From Stomorhina lunata (lineage: Eukaryota; Arthropoda; Insecta; Diptera; Rhiniidae): a stretch of DNA of 64,000 nt. A program made the position numbers and the translations under genes. Shown in pieces: positions 45,901 through 57,007 of this stretch (positions are counted from its first letter, which is position 1; each line of letters begins with the position of its first letter). Location: assembly GCA_933228675.1 (NCBI GenBank), contig OW121744.1, positions 117,637,600 to 117,701,599 on the forward strand. Reading direction: 5' to 3'. Under the pieces are notes generated by a model that had not been told where the DNA came from, did not search any database, and saw nothing but the letters and a program-made list of their open reading frames with translations.

Positions 45901-48900
45901 TAATTTTATACAACACAATTCCATACGTAATTCTAATCGAAATAATCTTAATGCCAATAACTACAATTTGCAACAGTTGCAACAACAACAGCAGCAGCAA
46001 CAACAGGTTGTGGCTGCCGCTGCTGCGGCTGTAGTTGTGGCCAACAATAACCAACGTAATTTGCAAATGAATAATTTGAATTTGAATCTTAATTTACAAC
46101 CTCCCCATAGTCATGGTCATAATTTAAATCACAATCATTTGAGTCACCAACAACAGCAACAAATGGAAACTTCCATGTCGAATACTTCGGCAGCAGCTGT
46201 TGCCGCCGCTGCTTCTATAGCGGCCGCTCTACAACAGCATCATAATAATGTTAACACAAATACCGCAGCTGCTGCCGCCGCCATGGTGGCCCAAGCCAGT
46301 AATAATTTAAATGTCAATAATCGTAACCACAATAATCATAACAATAGTAATAATAGTAATAATCGTATTAATAATTCCGATCCAAATAATATTATAATGC
46401 AAGGAAATATGGATGATTTACAATATAAGTGGTGGTGGTGGTGAAAATACTTATTTTTATTTAAAAATTTATTATTAATACTTTTACATTTAAGCAGATT
46501 ATTTTTACTTCTAAAAAACAAATTGAGCAGTTTATTTTCTAAATAATAATTTATGCACGTTTTTTGTGATATATCATTTAAGTAGTTTAAACAATGAAAA
46601 TACATACATACAATAATAATATTATTACAATATCTTTAAAATAATAGGAAATTTGCAAAGAATTATTATTTATTATATTTTATTATTTAGAACTAAATAT
46701 TTCTGATGTAAATATTGAAACGGAAATTTACAAAATTTGTAAACCTTTTTCAATTAATACGAACGAAGAAATCATTACATTTGTTTAGTTTTTAATTTTT
46801 ATTTTGTTATAACGATTTATTTGTTTTAAGGTAATTCATCATTTTTAAGTCATTATAAAAAGTTTCATTTACATTTTAATGTTTTTGTAATTTCATTTTT
46901 CATCTTAAATAAACATAACTTATTTTATAATAATTCTAAATTTAAAACGAAAATGTGTGTTTGTTTGTTGTCGACTTTTCATTTAAAATTACTTTCTCTT
47001 TAAAACAAACCAAAAAATAAAATCTATTAAACTCCACCACCACCATCAAAATTAAAATTTGAAATTTCTTTTAAAATATTAATACAGTTTGTTGCTACTT
47101 ACATTTAAGCCTTAATTTTAAGTCTTGTTAAAACATTTTAATTACTTTAATATGTACTAATATAGACTTTTCTTTTAATTAAGGCTTAAATTACTGTCCA
47201 ATTTCCTTGTGTTATCCTTATTAATTGACTTTTGTTAAACATTTTTTGGCATTCTCTCTATATTTTCCTTTTTTCTCTTTCTGTCTATAATTTATATCTT
47301 TACAGTCTGCCCGCACATCTATTTATCGCAACATTTATATTTGCTTATTATTAATCGAAGTTCTATTCCTTATTGGTATCGAACAAATCGAAGCAAATAT
47401 AATATTTTGTGGTTTTACTACAGTATTTTTACATTGTGCCATATTAACGGCAATTGCTTGGTTTTGTTTTGAAGGTAAGTAAAAAGTGATAAATAATTTG
47501 TTTTTATATTCTATGACATACTGTTAAACTAAATTTAAAATAATTAAAGAAATTTGAGCAAATAATGAGGTTTTCATGTACCTTAAAGGAAACGAAACAT
47601 TTCGGAATATTTTTTTAGTCTTTAAATTCCAATATTTCTGAAAAAAACATCCTATTCTGCCCGACGAAGATCTACAATTAAAATTCACTCTCGATGTTAA
47701 AAAAAAGTTTTAAAAATAATTTGAACGTTATTGAAAATAAAAGATTTTTTTTTATATATAAAAAAACAAATTAAAATTTTGATGGAAGACCTAAAATTTA
47801 AATACTCGCTTTCGTTTTTAGCATTCCAATCCTATACAACACTAACCACCGATGATATATTGCTAGAGGTTGATCAAACCTCAAAAGTTAACTGTTACTA
47901 TTTACTATCGTATGCGCTATCCTTTACAATTGTGGCCATTTCATTGGCCATAAATCCAAGTACCTATACTGAAAATGATTATTGTGTTTTGATGGAAACA
48001 AACTTTTTGTTTTATGCTACATTTGTGGCACCTTTAATGATATTTTTAATGGTAAGTCAAATATTAGCAACGATATTAAATAAAACATTTGCGATGATAA
48101 ATGAATTTCAAAATCTCATTTTTTTTAATAGGGTGCCTTGGGCTACACATTCTTATCGTGGGTAATAATGTGTCGCAAGTCTCGAACTGCACTTAAAAAT
48201 AAAGAACACACCCGTTTGGCCAATGTTAGGTAAGTTTTTTTTGAAATCCCCCATTTAAGTGGTATTTGTATTTAATTTATGAAATAATTTTTTAGATTTG
48301 ATATACGCTGTAGTTTCATATTTTTGCTGCTATTGTGTGGTGCCTGGTTTACTGCCTATTTCTATTTAAGGCGATCCAAAATGGATGATGAAATGTCACA
48401 ATTATATGGTTATCTCTTTATTGGCTTTAATACCATGATGGGAATTTATATATTTGTGTTTCACTGCATACAAAATGAAAAGGTATTAACTCCTGTTTTC
48501 CCCTGTTTTTTATTTACTATAAGAAACTATTTGATTTTAGATACGGCGTGAATATCGTAAATATGTGCGCCAGAATTCATGGTTGCCCAAGTGCTTACGA
48601 TGTTCAAAAACATCTATTTCTTCGGGTATTGTGGGCGGTAGTGCTTGTGGCATGAACTCCGCCGGTAATACGGGAACATTGAATAGCAATACAAATGTTT
48701 TAGTTTCGTCGACTGGTACACAACTTAAAAAAGCTAAATTGCCTTTGGGAGATGCTAATGAAAATGATGAAACGGGTAATATTATATCGGCCACAGAAGA
48801 TGCTATAATGGTTTCCAGTGATTGTGAGTTGAATGAAGGGGGGAAACCTCGAAGACAAGGTTCATCTTCTAACAGTAGTGTAGGTGTAGCTAATGTTGTT

Positions 48901-50738
48901 ACTGGTGGAGGGATTGTGAAGAGTGGCGTAATACCGGGAAATTTAGTTTTACAACATGCTAATAAAAACAACGATCCTAGTATGCAAAACCATTTGGTGT
49001 TGGAACGTAATGCTATAAATGGTCCAGGTGCTACGGGAACTTTGCGATCTACCGGTGGTATGCGTACACCCAGTGCTGGACATACCTCGCCCACCTCATC
49101 AGTGAGTTCAACGCATTTAATTTTCGGACAGGGTCATAAACAACAGCAAGTAGCTGCAGGCAGCATAAATGGTGCACAACCGCCTCCAGAATCATTTTAC
49201 CATCAACCAGATTACTATGCCTGGCAAAAATCCAACAAAGGAGGACAGCCGAGAGATTATCATGGTTCGGGAGTGTCACCGCAACAGCAGCCCCAGTCGC
49301 ACGAGTTCTTCTACTGGACGCAAAAGCATAATCAGGGTCATGGCAAAAAGAAACGTGGTAGCAACACTGGCTCAGATTCACCAAGTGGTTCATTACACTC
49401 GCGTAACACTGCAACATCGCAGCAGATTTTGTTTTATCCTTCTTACAAGAAAACTTCAATGAAACAACAGCAACTTCCTTCCCAAAACTCCTACTATGCT
49501 GAAGCCTTAGATCCCGGAGCACCTCTGCCACACTATCAGCAACAGCTTCAACAGCAGCAGCAAAGGCGACAACACCCCTATCAGCAGCAACAGCATCAAC
49601 AGCAATTGTCTTCAGACGACGAACAAATGGAACATGCAGCTCATGCCCACCTGTTGCAACAAATGAATCGTCGTGTTCCCGGTCCAGGAGAGTTTGCCAT
49701 CTCACAACCGGGAAGTCAACAACGTTACTATAGAAATAAGCATTCCAACTGTGATTTAAACCAACCAGATAAATTTGATTTAACCCGTGGTGGTGGAGTC
49801 GGTGGTGAAACCTATTATAATCAAGGTTCATTGGCCAGTGATAATGGTCCTGTATACGAAGAGATTCTAAGTAATCCTACCTCTGATGTACAACATTACA
49901 ATGTCGAAGATATGCTACCGCATGACTACGAAGATGAACGTGCCATGCAGGCCGCTTACCAAAGACAGCAGCAGCAACAAAGAATGTTGAAAAATCGTTA
50001 TCCACACAATGGTGTTGTTGCTGGTGGTCCCGGTATGATGCCTGGCAGTCTTCATCGCCCTCAACATCACGATTATGTGGATGATTTTGAAGGTCACGAA
50101 GCAGAAAGTCCCTATACGGATGATGAGGATGAGGAAGAAGAAGAGGAGCCCGATGATGAGGGCAGTGATGATCATTTACCGCCACAAAGTGATGAACGTA
50201 TGCGTAGATTAATGGCTATGCAGGATGCTGATTTTCAAAGAAGGTTTCAGTAAGTATATTAAGGAAAACGAAATTATGTATAAGTGTATGTATAACTGTA
50301 AATATTTATTGGTTTAGGCGCCAACTGCGTAAAAATGCCCAAGCCAATGAGGGTACAGCCCCGCCACCAAGCTACAATGACTACCATGAACCCCAATATC
50401 CAATACCGCCTCACCAGCAGCAACAACAGCACCAACAACAATTACAGCAACCGATAACGGTTTTTGGGGTAAGTAGCGGTGCTGGTGGTTCAGTGCGTAG
50501 TTTCAAAAAAACTACAACTGCCAACGGTAGCCGCTTAGCTGTTAATGAATTATTTGGCACATCACATGGTCCACCCTTGCCACCGGCCAACCAACATCCC
50601 ATGCAAAAGAAACAACAGCAACAACAACAAATATCACCACAATCAGTCAACAATATGCCGGTGGTGGGCCGAAATATATCTGCCATGTTGGATGAAAATA
50701 ATACTGTGAGATGTTATTTGGAGCCTTTAGAAAAGTAA
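42970..50738 (+). CDS. Cirl: Cirl / latrophilin adhesion GPCR (signal-peptide exon not found)
   Basis: Eleven exons: 42970-43159, 43229-44751, 44814-45041, 45108-45312, 45376-45616, 47306-47474, 47822-48051, 48132-48229, 48296-48482, 48541-50249, 50318-50738. Together they encode 1,732 residues in phase. Order: rhamnose-binding lectin domain ([17 protein letters not shown] to about 43330); Ser/Pro/Gly-rich linker; hormone-receptor motif ([16 protein letters not shown]); GAIN domain; GPS with the cleavage context CNHLTNF; TM1 (45514-45590) to TM7; and a long cytoplasmic tail with Gln-rich runs and an acidic block (50120-50175), ending [18 protein letters not shown]. This is the Drosophila latrophilin homologue, a mechanosensory-modulating surface receptor. 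The first exon here starts in phase 1 and lacks a signal peptide, so an upstream exon is missing. A further ORF runs into intron 5 (separate entry). Confidence 0.95.
45617..46444 (+). CDS. Cirl: Retained-intron C-terminus of a one-transmembrane Cirl isoform (predicted)
   Basis: Intron 5 of Cirl stays open for 275 codons beyond the donor at 45617, in the frame of exon 5, and then stops at 46442. The exon ends at TM1 plus KIFNGVFIK. Read-through adds [20 protein letters not shown] followed by an Asn/Gln/Ala/His-rich low-complexity tail. The product would keep the whole extracellular region, GPS and TM1 but replace TM2-TM7 with this tail. I recall reports that Drosophila Cirl makes one-transmembrane isoforms by retaining this intron, which the ORF here supports. 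Chance opening over 825 bases of AT-rich intron is unlikely, and codon choice in the tail is gene-like (CAG/GCC-rich). RNA evidence is not available to me. Confidence 0.7.
   Translation, partial: VRSSRQQNHLNRSRRGQGGGAAAGGLVNSMGGSTRRQNNIIDQTHESIQITNTANVSNTNSSSNATTNNIQNLQQQLNLQHLQNLTQAPSNLNANNFIQHNSIRNSNRNNLNANNYNLQQLQQQQQQQQQVVAAAAAAVVVANNNQRNLQMNNLNLNLNLQPPHSHGHNLNHNHLSHQQQQQMETSMSNTSAAAVAAAASIAAALQQHHNNVNTNTAAAAAAMVAQASNNLNVNNRNHNNHNNSNNSNNRINNSDPNNIIMQGNMDDLQYKWWWW
46445..47305. other. Remainder of Cirl intron 5
   Basis: AT-rich with AATAAA-type words (for example near 46908 and 47018), which could serve as polyadenylation sites for the retained-intron isoform. No other feature was recognised. 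Confidence 0.5.
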
Positions 50739-52719
50739 GCAAAACAAATTAAACAAAACAAAATTTAACAGAAACCGAAAATACAATTAAATTTAAAAGA
50801 AAACACTTTAAACATTTTATATACATACATAGATATATAAAAACATTAATTAATTATTACATGTTCAAGGTGTATTTATTAAAACTGCAAAAAAAAAAAA
50901 CAAAAATCCAAACCGATCGATGAAAACTTAGTTAAGCAAAAAATTTAAATATATATTAACAAAAAATAAATAAATAAACAACTCCTTCCTTATCCCCAAT
51001 CAAAGAAACAAAGAAATTCCTTAAAGAAACATTAAAATCCTTTCTCTAAATATAAAAAAAAGAAAACAAACAGAAGCAGAATAATGTGTAGTAGAGGCAA
51101 AGCAAAAACCGCGCATTAAATGTAACTTTCAAATGGAAAACAACTTTAAATATTTAAAAGAAAATATATACCATTACATTTGTAAGCTATGGAATCCATT
51201 AAATGAAGATAAATAATAAATACTATATGTAGTATATAAAAATTCAAATGAAAGAAAGAAAATCCCCTATAACAAAGAAAGAAAAACATTTGTAACTTTA
51301 AGTATAAAAACCTGCTATAAAAATGCCATTTTGTTGACAATTAGATTGATATTTTTATATATACAAAGTAATTCGATATTTATTCTTTTATTTTTATGTT
51401 TTATATGATGATGCAATGTTTTCTTATTCTTCATTATTACTTTCATAATAATATCTATACATATTTTATGCAAATAGCAAGCTATTTATTTTCTCTTGAT
51501 TTCTAACTTGTCGTCTTGTCGTTTCAAAGTTTTGATATAACACAAAATAAAGTAATAATTTAGTTATTAAGTTTAAAATAGTTTACTTTAAACATTAGGA
51601 CTTAAGTTTCTTAAAACAAAAGAAGACTAACAATCCCCAAACCCAAATCCAACCCCCCTGTGTAAATGCTTAGTATTGTAAGATTTTGTTAAATGCTTTT
51701 AAATTTTTAATTACTTTTCCTTCAGTTTTTTTTTTATTTTATTTTTCACAGCTTTAAATATTGAATTTATTATTTTTTTAGTAACTTTTTAAAAGATTTT
51801 TTTTTTTTAAATTTATTTTTGTTTATTAACAAAGACTTATTAACATTGTGTTAGGTATGCTTTATTATTATTATTATTATTATCTATATTATATTTTTAT
51901 AATTAGTAACATAAATGAAAAGAAAAAAACACAAATGTAAACTTTATGTAAATTTATAAAACTCATATTTAAAAACTGAAAAGATTTAATAAATGTGTAT
52001 AGTATGAAATGAAAATTAAATTGAGTTTCATTTCTAAATTTTGAGTATAGGGAAAAATTATTCAGCCTTATTACGGTTGTCGAATATACGATTCGACCAA
52101 GGTAAACAATAGCTCTCAACGATCCACATGTGATCATTTCTAGTGGAGTGTCTTTTTGTAGAAACCATCATTTTTGTTTTTAACTCATTGACAGTTCGAC
52201 CCGTTTGCATTGATGCCTTTTTGATACTTAAAAAGAAAGCAGTTACCTCACTCAATGTGTCATCGACAAACACGAGTATCATGTGTTTCTCCTGAAATTG
52301 TCACCAGCATCTTTGTTATTTTTCACTCCAGTTAATTATATTCTAACCTTATTTTGGTTAGCTAATGTTCATATAACGCCATTATCAGTGATTTATTCAG
52401 GAGTGTCAACTTGATCGCTTTCGTTTAATATGAATAATATAAAAAAGTGCTATTTCCATGGTTACAGTACGCTTTTTTAAACTGTAACGGTTATTTGCAT
52501 AAGAAGCAAATGGAATTGTCATATTCAATAATAAGACCTCTCTTCGTGGTGTCAAAAGTTGAGTCTAAACACTGTTGGCAATATTGATTTGTTTACACTT
52601 TGTGACAAAGAAGCAATCTGTCAGAAAACAGCTGACCGCTATTGAGTCATTTTTTGCATTTATTAGTAAAATAAGTAAATAATAGGAAATTAATTAAAAA
52701 CAAATAATTATTGTTAAAA
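50739..52719. other. Cirl 3' UTR and intergenic region to Vps25
   Basis: The first ~1.3 kb is A-rich, with several AATAAA words and an ATT microsatellite near 51862-51883, which fits a long neuronal-type 3' UTR. A reverse-transcriptase relic occurs at 52058-52282 on the minus strand. The 3' UTR end is not fixed. Confidence 0.5.
52058..52282 (-). pseudogene. Reverse-transcriptase fragment of a LINE relic
   Basis: A minus-strand frame reads MILVFVDDTLSEVTAFFLSI, then ASMQTGRTVNELKTKMMVST. This resembles the LINE reverse-transcriptase palm around the (F/Y)xDD motif and the downstream GLxVNxxKTKxMxxS segment. The reading frame is short, flanks do not continue it, and no ends of an element are visible. 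Probably a decayed copy from an unrelated LINE family. Confidence 0.5.
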
Positions 52720-53302
52720 ATGACCGATTTTCAATGGCCCTGGGAATACACATTCCCACCTTTTTTTACGTAAGTAAGACAGAATACAGATTAATTACAC
52801 AATTAATCTTAAATGTTTCTTTTAAAGGTTGCAGGTTCACGAAGAGACACGCAACCAGCAGCTTAATGTCTGGAGTGAACTATTTATGAAATACCTCAAG
52901 CACACTAACAAATTCAACGTTAACATACATGAAAATACATTTCCATTATTTTATAATGAATCCTTAAATCGACGTTTATCTGCCGAAATGATTTTACAAA
53001 TATTGGAAAAGTTACAAAGTACTTGTCACGCCCAACCACTGGACAAAAAGCGTTTGGAATGGCAAGTCTATTGGCATACGTTAGATGAGTACGGTAATAT
53101 AATATATGAATGGATACAGGAAACAGGACAAACAAATAGTGTATGTACTCTCTATGAAATCAGTCATGGCGACAATTCGGAAGGGCAAATTTTTTATAAT
53201 ATTGACGAAACAGTTTTAGTGAATGTTTTAAGGCAATTGGAAGAAAAAGGTCGCTGTGAACTTATAGAAATGGATGGAAGTTATGGTGTTAAGTTTTTCT
53301 AA
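52720..53302 (+). CDS. Vps25: Vps25, ESCRT-II subunit
   Basis: Two exons, 52720-52769 and 52828-53302, encoding 174 residues, the usual Vps25 length. It starts MTDFQWPWEYTFPPFFTLQ, the conserved N-terminus that holds the PPxF-type contact with Vps36/Vps22. Two winged-helix domains follow (ETRNQQLNVWSELFMKYLKH; VNVLRQLEEKGRCELIEMDG ... VKFF). ESCRT-II sorts ubiquitinated cargo on late endosomes and recruits ESCRT-III through Vps25. The splice falls inside a Thr codon (AC|G) just before LQV. The gene is complete with no oddities. It lies close to the LINE insertion, which begins about 450 bases past its stop. Confidence 0.95.
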
Positions 53303-53741
53303 ATTTCCATTTTTAATAAAGAAAAAAAAAATACTCTTCAAAATGTGTATTACTTTTTGTTCTAAAACTATATTACAATTTAGATTGTGAAAATTCTCTG
53401 GGAGTTATTTTTGACAAGATTTATTAATTTTGTGGTACATATGTATATGCCAATCAAAAGAAAATTAATATATATCAATGTTGTTTTTCCGATCGTTAAC
53501 ACTATTAGCTTATAAAAACAACTGTTTTGCGGCAAAACCTTTTGTTATCAAACAAAAATTTTAAAGAATATGAAAATAAATTTTTTACTTATAGAAAGTA
53601 TTCTTTTAATTTAACCACCAAGTAGGAAAATGTGCCCACCGCAGTGGGTTCTTTGTGCAGGAACTACTCGGAAATCTTAAGATTCCGACCAAGGAGTGCT
53701 ACTTCAGCGATACTACCAATAATATCAACAACAATATCAAA
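53303..53741. other. Vps25 to LINE intergenic region
   Basis: The first part is the Vps25 3' UTR, with AATAAA near 53316. The stretch 53621-53741 is clearly less AT-rich and contains a near-palindrome around CGGAAATCTTAAGATTCCG. It was not recognised as any known element. Confidence 0.5.
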
Positions 53742-53753
53742 GAACAAACATTC
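53742..53753. repeat. LINE target-site duplication, 3'-side copy
   Basis: GAACAAACATTC, identical to 58840-58851 on the other side of the LINE. Confidence 0.85.
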
Positions 53754-54094
53754 ATTCATTTCATTTCAATTTATTGAGACTTAAGAATTATATTTACAAT
53801 GTTTTTAAAATTAAAGTATCTTAATATGTACAACTTAGAACTATGAATGTTTTATTCCGATAAATTATTAAGGATATGACCTCCATGGTACAGTTACAAA
53901 GTAAAATTTAATTAATAAATTAGTATTATGAATGTTAACACTTGCTCCCGGCGTCTTAAATATTCACTAATGACGCTTGTCAAAATTAAGATAAACCTTA
54001 CAACTATAATAACATAAACTAAATCTACAACAAATACAATATATACAATAAAACATACCATCTATCTCCATAGGATGATGATGTAATTATCATT

Positions 54095-57007
54095 TTAACC
54101 CCTGTGGGTACCAGGGGTACGTTTTACATAAAAACTCGGTAAAGAGTAGTTTGTGAAAATGTTCTGAAGGGTTTCATTTATCACACCTATTGGAGATAAG
54201 TAGTTTACATTTGACCAATTGGAATACTTTTGAGAGTCATAGATATCTTTTAAATATTCATTATCATGATTCTTAAGGCGATCAACGAAATTTTTAAGCA
54301 GTCCCAATGAATAATTACAAAGCGGTACTATACCGGCTTTTTCATATAGATATGAGTTTGAAAAACGTTTATTTTCTGAAACATAATTACATCCTACACA
54401 TAAACGCAAGACCTTTCTCTCAAAAATTTCTAATTTTAATGCATATGTGGGGGAAAACCAGAACCATATTGGGAAAGCATAAACAATAGCAGGTCTAATA
54501 CTAACTTTGTAAAGCAGCAACTTTGTTTTAACTGGCAGTTTAGAATTTTTGAATATATTCGAAAAAATTCGAAATATTTTCTCTACTTTAGTCAGAATTA
54601 AATTAACATGGGTATTAAATTTGAATAACTTATCAAAAGTGATCCCAAGATATTTGATTTTGTCTTTGATGGGAATGTCAACTTGGTTTAGAGTGATCTT
54701 CAAGATTTTGCTTTCAGGAACGATACCTGTAGGCCCCTTACCAGAAGGGTTACGAATACAAATAGCACCTGACTTAGCAATGTTAAGGTCTATACCCCAT
54801 TTTTCGTAATAATTCTGTATCAATTCCAAATGTGATTTTGCCAAAATTAATGCAACACAAGGTGACCGTGCATGCGCGTACACCATGGAATCATCTGCAT
54901 ATAAAATGCCAGTTGATCCTGGATGATGGTGAGGAAAGTCATAAACTAATACGTTATACAAAAAAGGTGCTAAAACTGCACCCTGGGGAACTCCACTTTT
55001 AATTAAACCTTTTGTAGAGCGAGATTGCGACAATTCAACAAAAAACTCTCTTTGGGAAAGAAAATCTGCCAATAGTTTCACAATAAAAACGTCATAACCC
55101 ATATTTATTAACTTATAAATTATACCATTATGGTAGGCTCTATCAAAAGCTTTGCGAACATCTAAAGAAATCGCTACTGTACATCTTTCATCACGTAAAT
55201 TTAATATTATATCATTTTGAAATTTCAAAAGAGCATGGGCAGTGGAATGTGCAGGTTTAAAACCAAACTGAAGATCGGGAATATAATCAATAATATTTTC
55301 TTTGTCCATTTTCTGCTTTATAATTTTTTCAAAAATTTTCCCTAAATTAGGCAGTAGAGAAATTGGTCTCAGATTGCCTATATCGAAGTTGTTCTGATTT
55401 TTACGAATTGGAATAATTTTTGCCACTTTCCAAGAGCGTGGAAAATATCCATTATTGAGACAATTATTAAATATTATAGTCAAATATTCTACTACAATAA
55501 AGGGTAATTTTTTAATGACAAAATTAGATAATCCATCGTGTCCAGATGATTTTTTCCCACTGATAGTAGAAATTATATCCTTAACGGTATTTGTATCTAC
55601 AAAATGGAAAGAATCATCATTATGCAGCGAATTGAAAGAACTATCGAAAGTATAAATTCTAGGAGGACACACAGACAAAACATTTTGTATCTTGTCTTCA
55701 ACACTACCAACATGTGGACCAGGTGGAATATTTTCAGAATAAACAGAATCATAATGCACCTTCAAAACCTCAACAATTTTATTGGGATCCTTATAAGTCG
55801 TACCTTCATGAACAATTTTACTACAAGTATTAGCTTTCTTATGGCCAATAATATTATAAACGTCTTTAAATGCGTGAGGACCAGGTTTGATTTTACTTAA
55901 TCTTAAGCCAAAACTTTCCGATCGAAACATATCAACCTTTTCTTTTATAATTATTTTTAAAAGTGACAAATGTGCTGACAATGACTTATATTCAGGGGAA
56001 ATTCTATTGTAATTTTGGTGATATATCTTTTTTAACTGCCTTTGCCACCTGTTTTTAATAGAAAATAGATGTTTTATCGGAGATGGAAGATCGAGATGAG
56101 TGTTACTGCCGATAACAATTTTGTGAGTATGTAATTCTACAACGTGACTAATTTTACTTGATAATTTTTCTATTAGAAAGTCAATTTCATCATTCGATAA
56201 AGATCGTTCGTAAGGAGGCATATCATGTAATAATAAATCTTCCAAATCTTTATCAAATAACTTCCAATCCGTATTTCTAAAACTTTGAAATGATTTTGGC
56301 TGAACAGTTTTGAATGAATAATGCTGAAAAGGTAAAATTAGATAAATCGGATAATGATCTGAGAATGAAGCCAATGTAGCAAGTTTATAAAGCGGATTTA
56401 CAACGTCAATAAGATCGGCAGAAATCAAAAAATGATCTAAGAATGATGATCCTGAGGGAAAAGAAGGGTTACTGTCACATAATCTTACATATCGATCAGA
56501 AAAATCAGTTAACCATCGACAAAAAGTGATTCCATTATGGTTATCAATATTATCACCCCAATTACAATTTTTGGAATTAAAATCTCCTCCTATGATTACT
56601 CCATCAAACTCTGATCCTATAGAAGAAATCTTTGAAAGCCCGTTATAAATTCTGTTCGCTGAGAAATTGCATGGTATGTAAACCGAACCAACCAAAAGTT
56701 TTTTTTCAACACCACGTTTAACAATTGTTAAAATGACAAAAACACAAGGAAAATCTATATCTTGAATATATATTTTTTCGTAACTGTAATTTTCTTTTAG
56801 CACAATGGCCACACCCAGATTACTGTAATCCCTGACAAAAATATAGCCTTTAATGACACAACTATTACATCGCTGAAGATGTGTCTCTTGAACAAAGGCT
56901 ATATCAATTATTTTAGATTGTAACAAATTACTTAGTTCAATTTTTCGGGAATTCTCTTTTAATGATCTTACATTAAACGTCAACAATTTTAAGCCATTAT
57001 GGTCCAT
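54095..57007 (-). CDS. LINE ORF2: AP endonuclease and reverse transcriptase
   Basis: 970 residues starting MDHNGLKLLTFNVRSLKENS. The N-terminal AP-like endonuclease (1 to about 230) shows LTFNVRS, VQETHL, GGDFNSKNCNWG and FSDHYPIYL, which carry the metal-binding and catalytic residues of the family. Reverse transcriptase (about 480-760) has IPIRKNQ, LRPISLLPNLGKIFE, FGFKPAHSTAHAL, SLDVRKAFDRAYH, GVPQGAVLAPFLYN and the active-site YADD. A C-terminal cysteine-containing region follows; no RNase H is seen. Its ATG overlaps the end of ORF1 by 11 bases, so it is probably translated by re-initiation or similar coupling. The protein nicks target DNA and primes cDNA synthesis from the nick. Confidence 0.95.
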   Translation of the reverse strand: MDHNGLKLLTFNVRSLKENSRKIELSNLLQSKIIDIAFVQETHLQRCNSCVIKGYIFVRDYSNLGVAIVLKENYSYEKIYIQDIDFPCVFVILTIVKRGVEKKLLVGSVYIPCNFSANRIYNGLSKISSIGSEFDGVIIGGDFNSKNCNWGDNIDNHNGITFCRWLTDFSDRYVRLCDSNPSFPSGSSFLDHFLISADLIDVVNPLYKLATLASFSDHYPIYLILPFQHYSFKTVQPKSFQSFRNTDWKLFDKDLEDLLLHDMPPYERSLSNDEIDFLIEKLSSKISHVVELHTHKIVIGSNTHLDLPSPIKHLFSIKNRWQRQLKKIYHQNYNRISPEYKSLSAHLSLLKIIIKEKVDMFRSESFGLRLSKIKPGPHAFKDVYNIIGHKKANTCSKIVHEGTTYKDPNKIVEVLKVHYDSVYSENIPPGPHVGSVEDKIQNVLSVCPPRIYTFDSSFNSLHNDDSFHFVDTNTVKDIISTISGKKSSGHDGLSNFVIKKLPFIVVEYLTIIFNNCLNNGYFPRSWKVAKIIPIRKNQNNFDIGNLRPISLLPNLGKIFEKIIKQKMDKENIIDYIPDLQFGFKPAHSTAHALLKFQNDIILNLRDERCTVAISLDVRKAFDRAYHNGIIYKLINMGYDVFIVKLLADFLSQREFFVELSQSRSTKGLIKSGVPQGAVLAPFLYNVLVYDFPHHHPGSTGILYADDSMVYAHARSPCVALILAKSHLELIQNYYEKWGIDLNIAKSGAICIRNPSGKGPTGIVPESKILKITLNQVDIPIKDKIKYLGITFDKLFKFNTHVNLILTKVEKIFRIFSNIFKNSKLPVKTKLLLYKVSIRPAIVYAFPIWFWFSPTYALKLEIFERKVLRLCVGCNYVSENKRFSNSYLYEKAGIVPLCNYSLGLLKNFVDRLKNHDNEYLKDIYDSQKYSNWSNVNYLSPIGVINETLQNIFTNYSLPSFYVKRTPGTHRG

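Noticed and set aside
49049..50185. Long antisense ORFs of 86-260 codons under the Cirl tail exon
   Set aside because: Mirror frames of a Gln/His/Gly-rich coding exon, with composition explained by the sense codons.
50411..50686. Cysteine-rich antisense ORF under the last Cirl exon
   Set aside because: The cysteine runs are simply CAG/CAA repeats read on the opposite strand.
55455..55900. Plus-strand ORFs inside LINE ORF2
   Set aside because: Shadows of the intact minus-strand ORF2.
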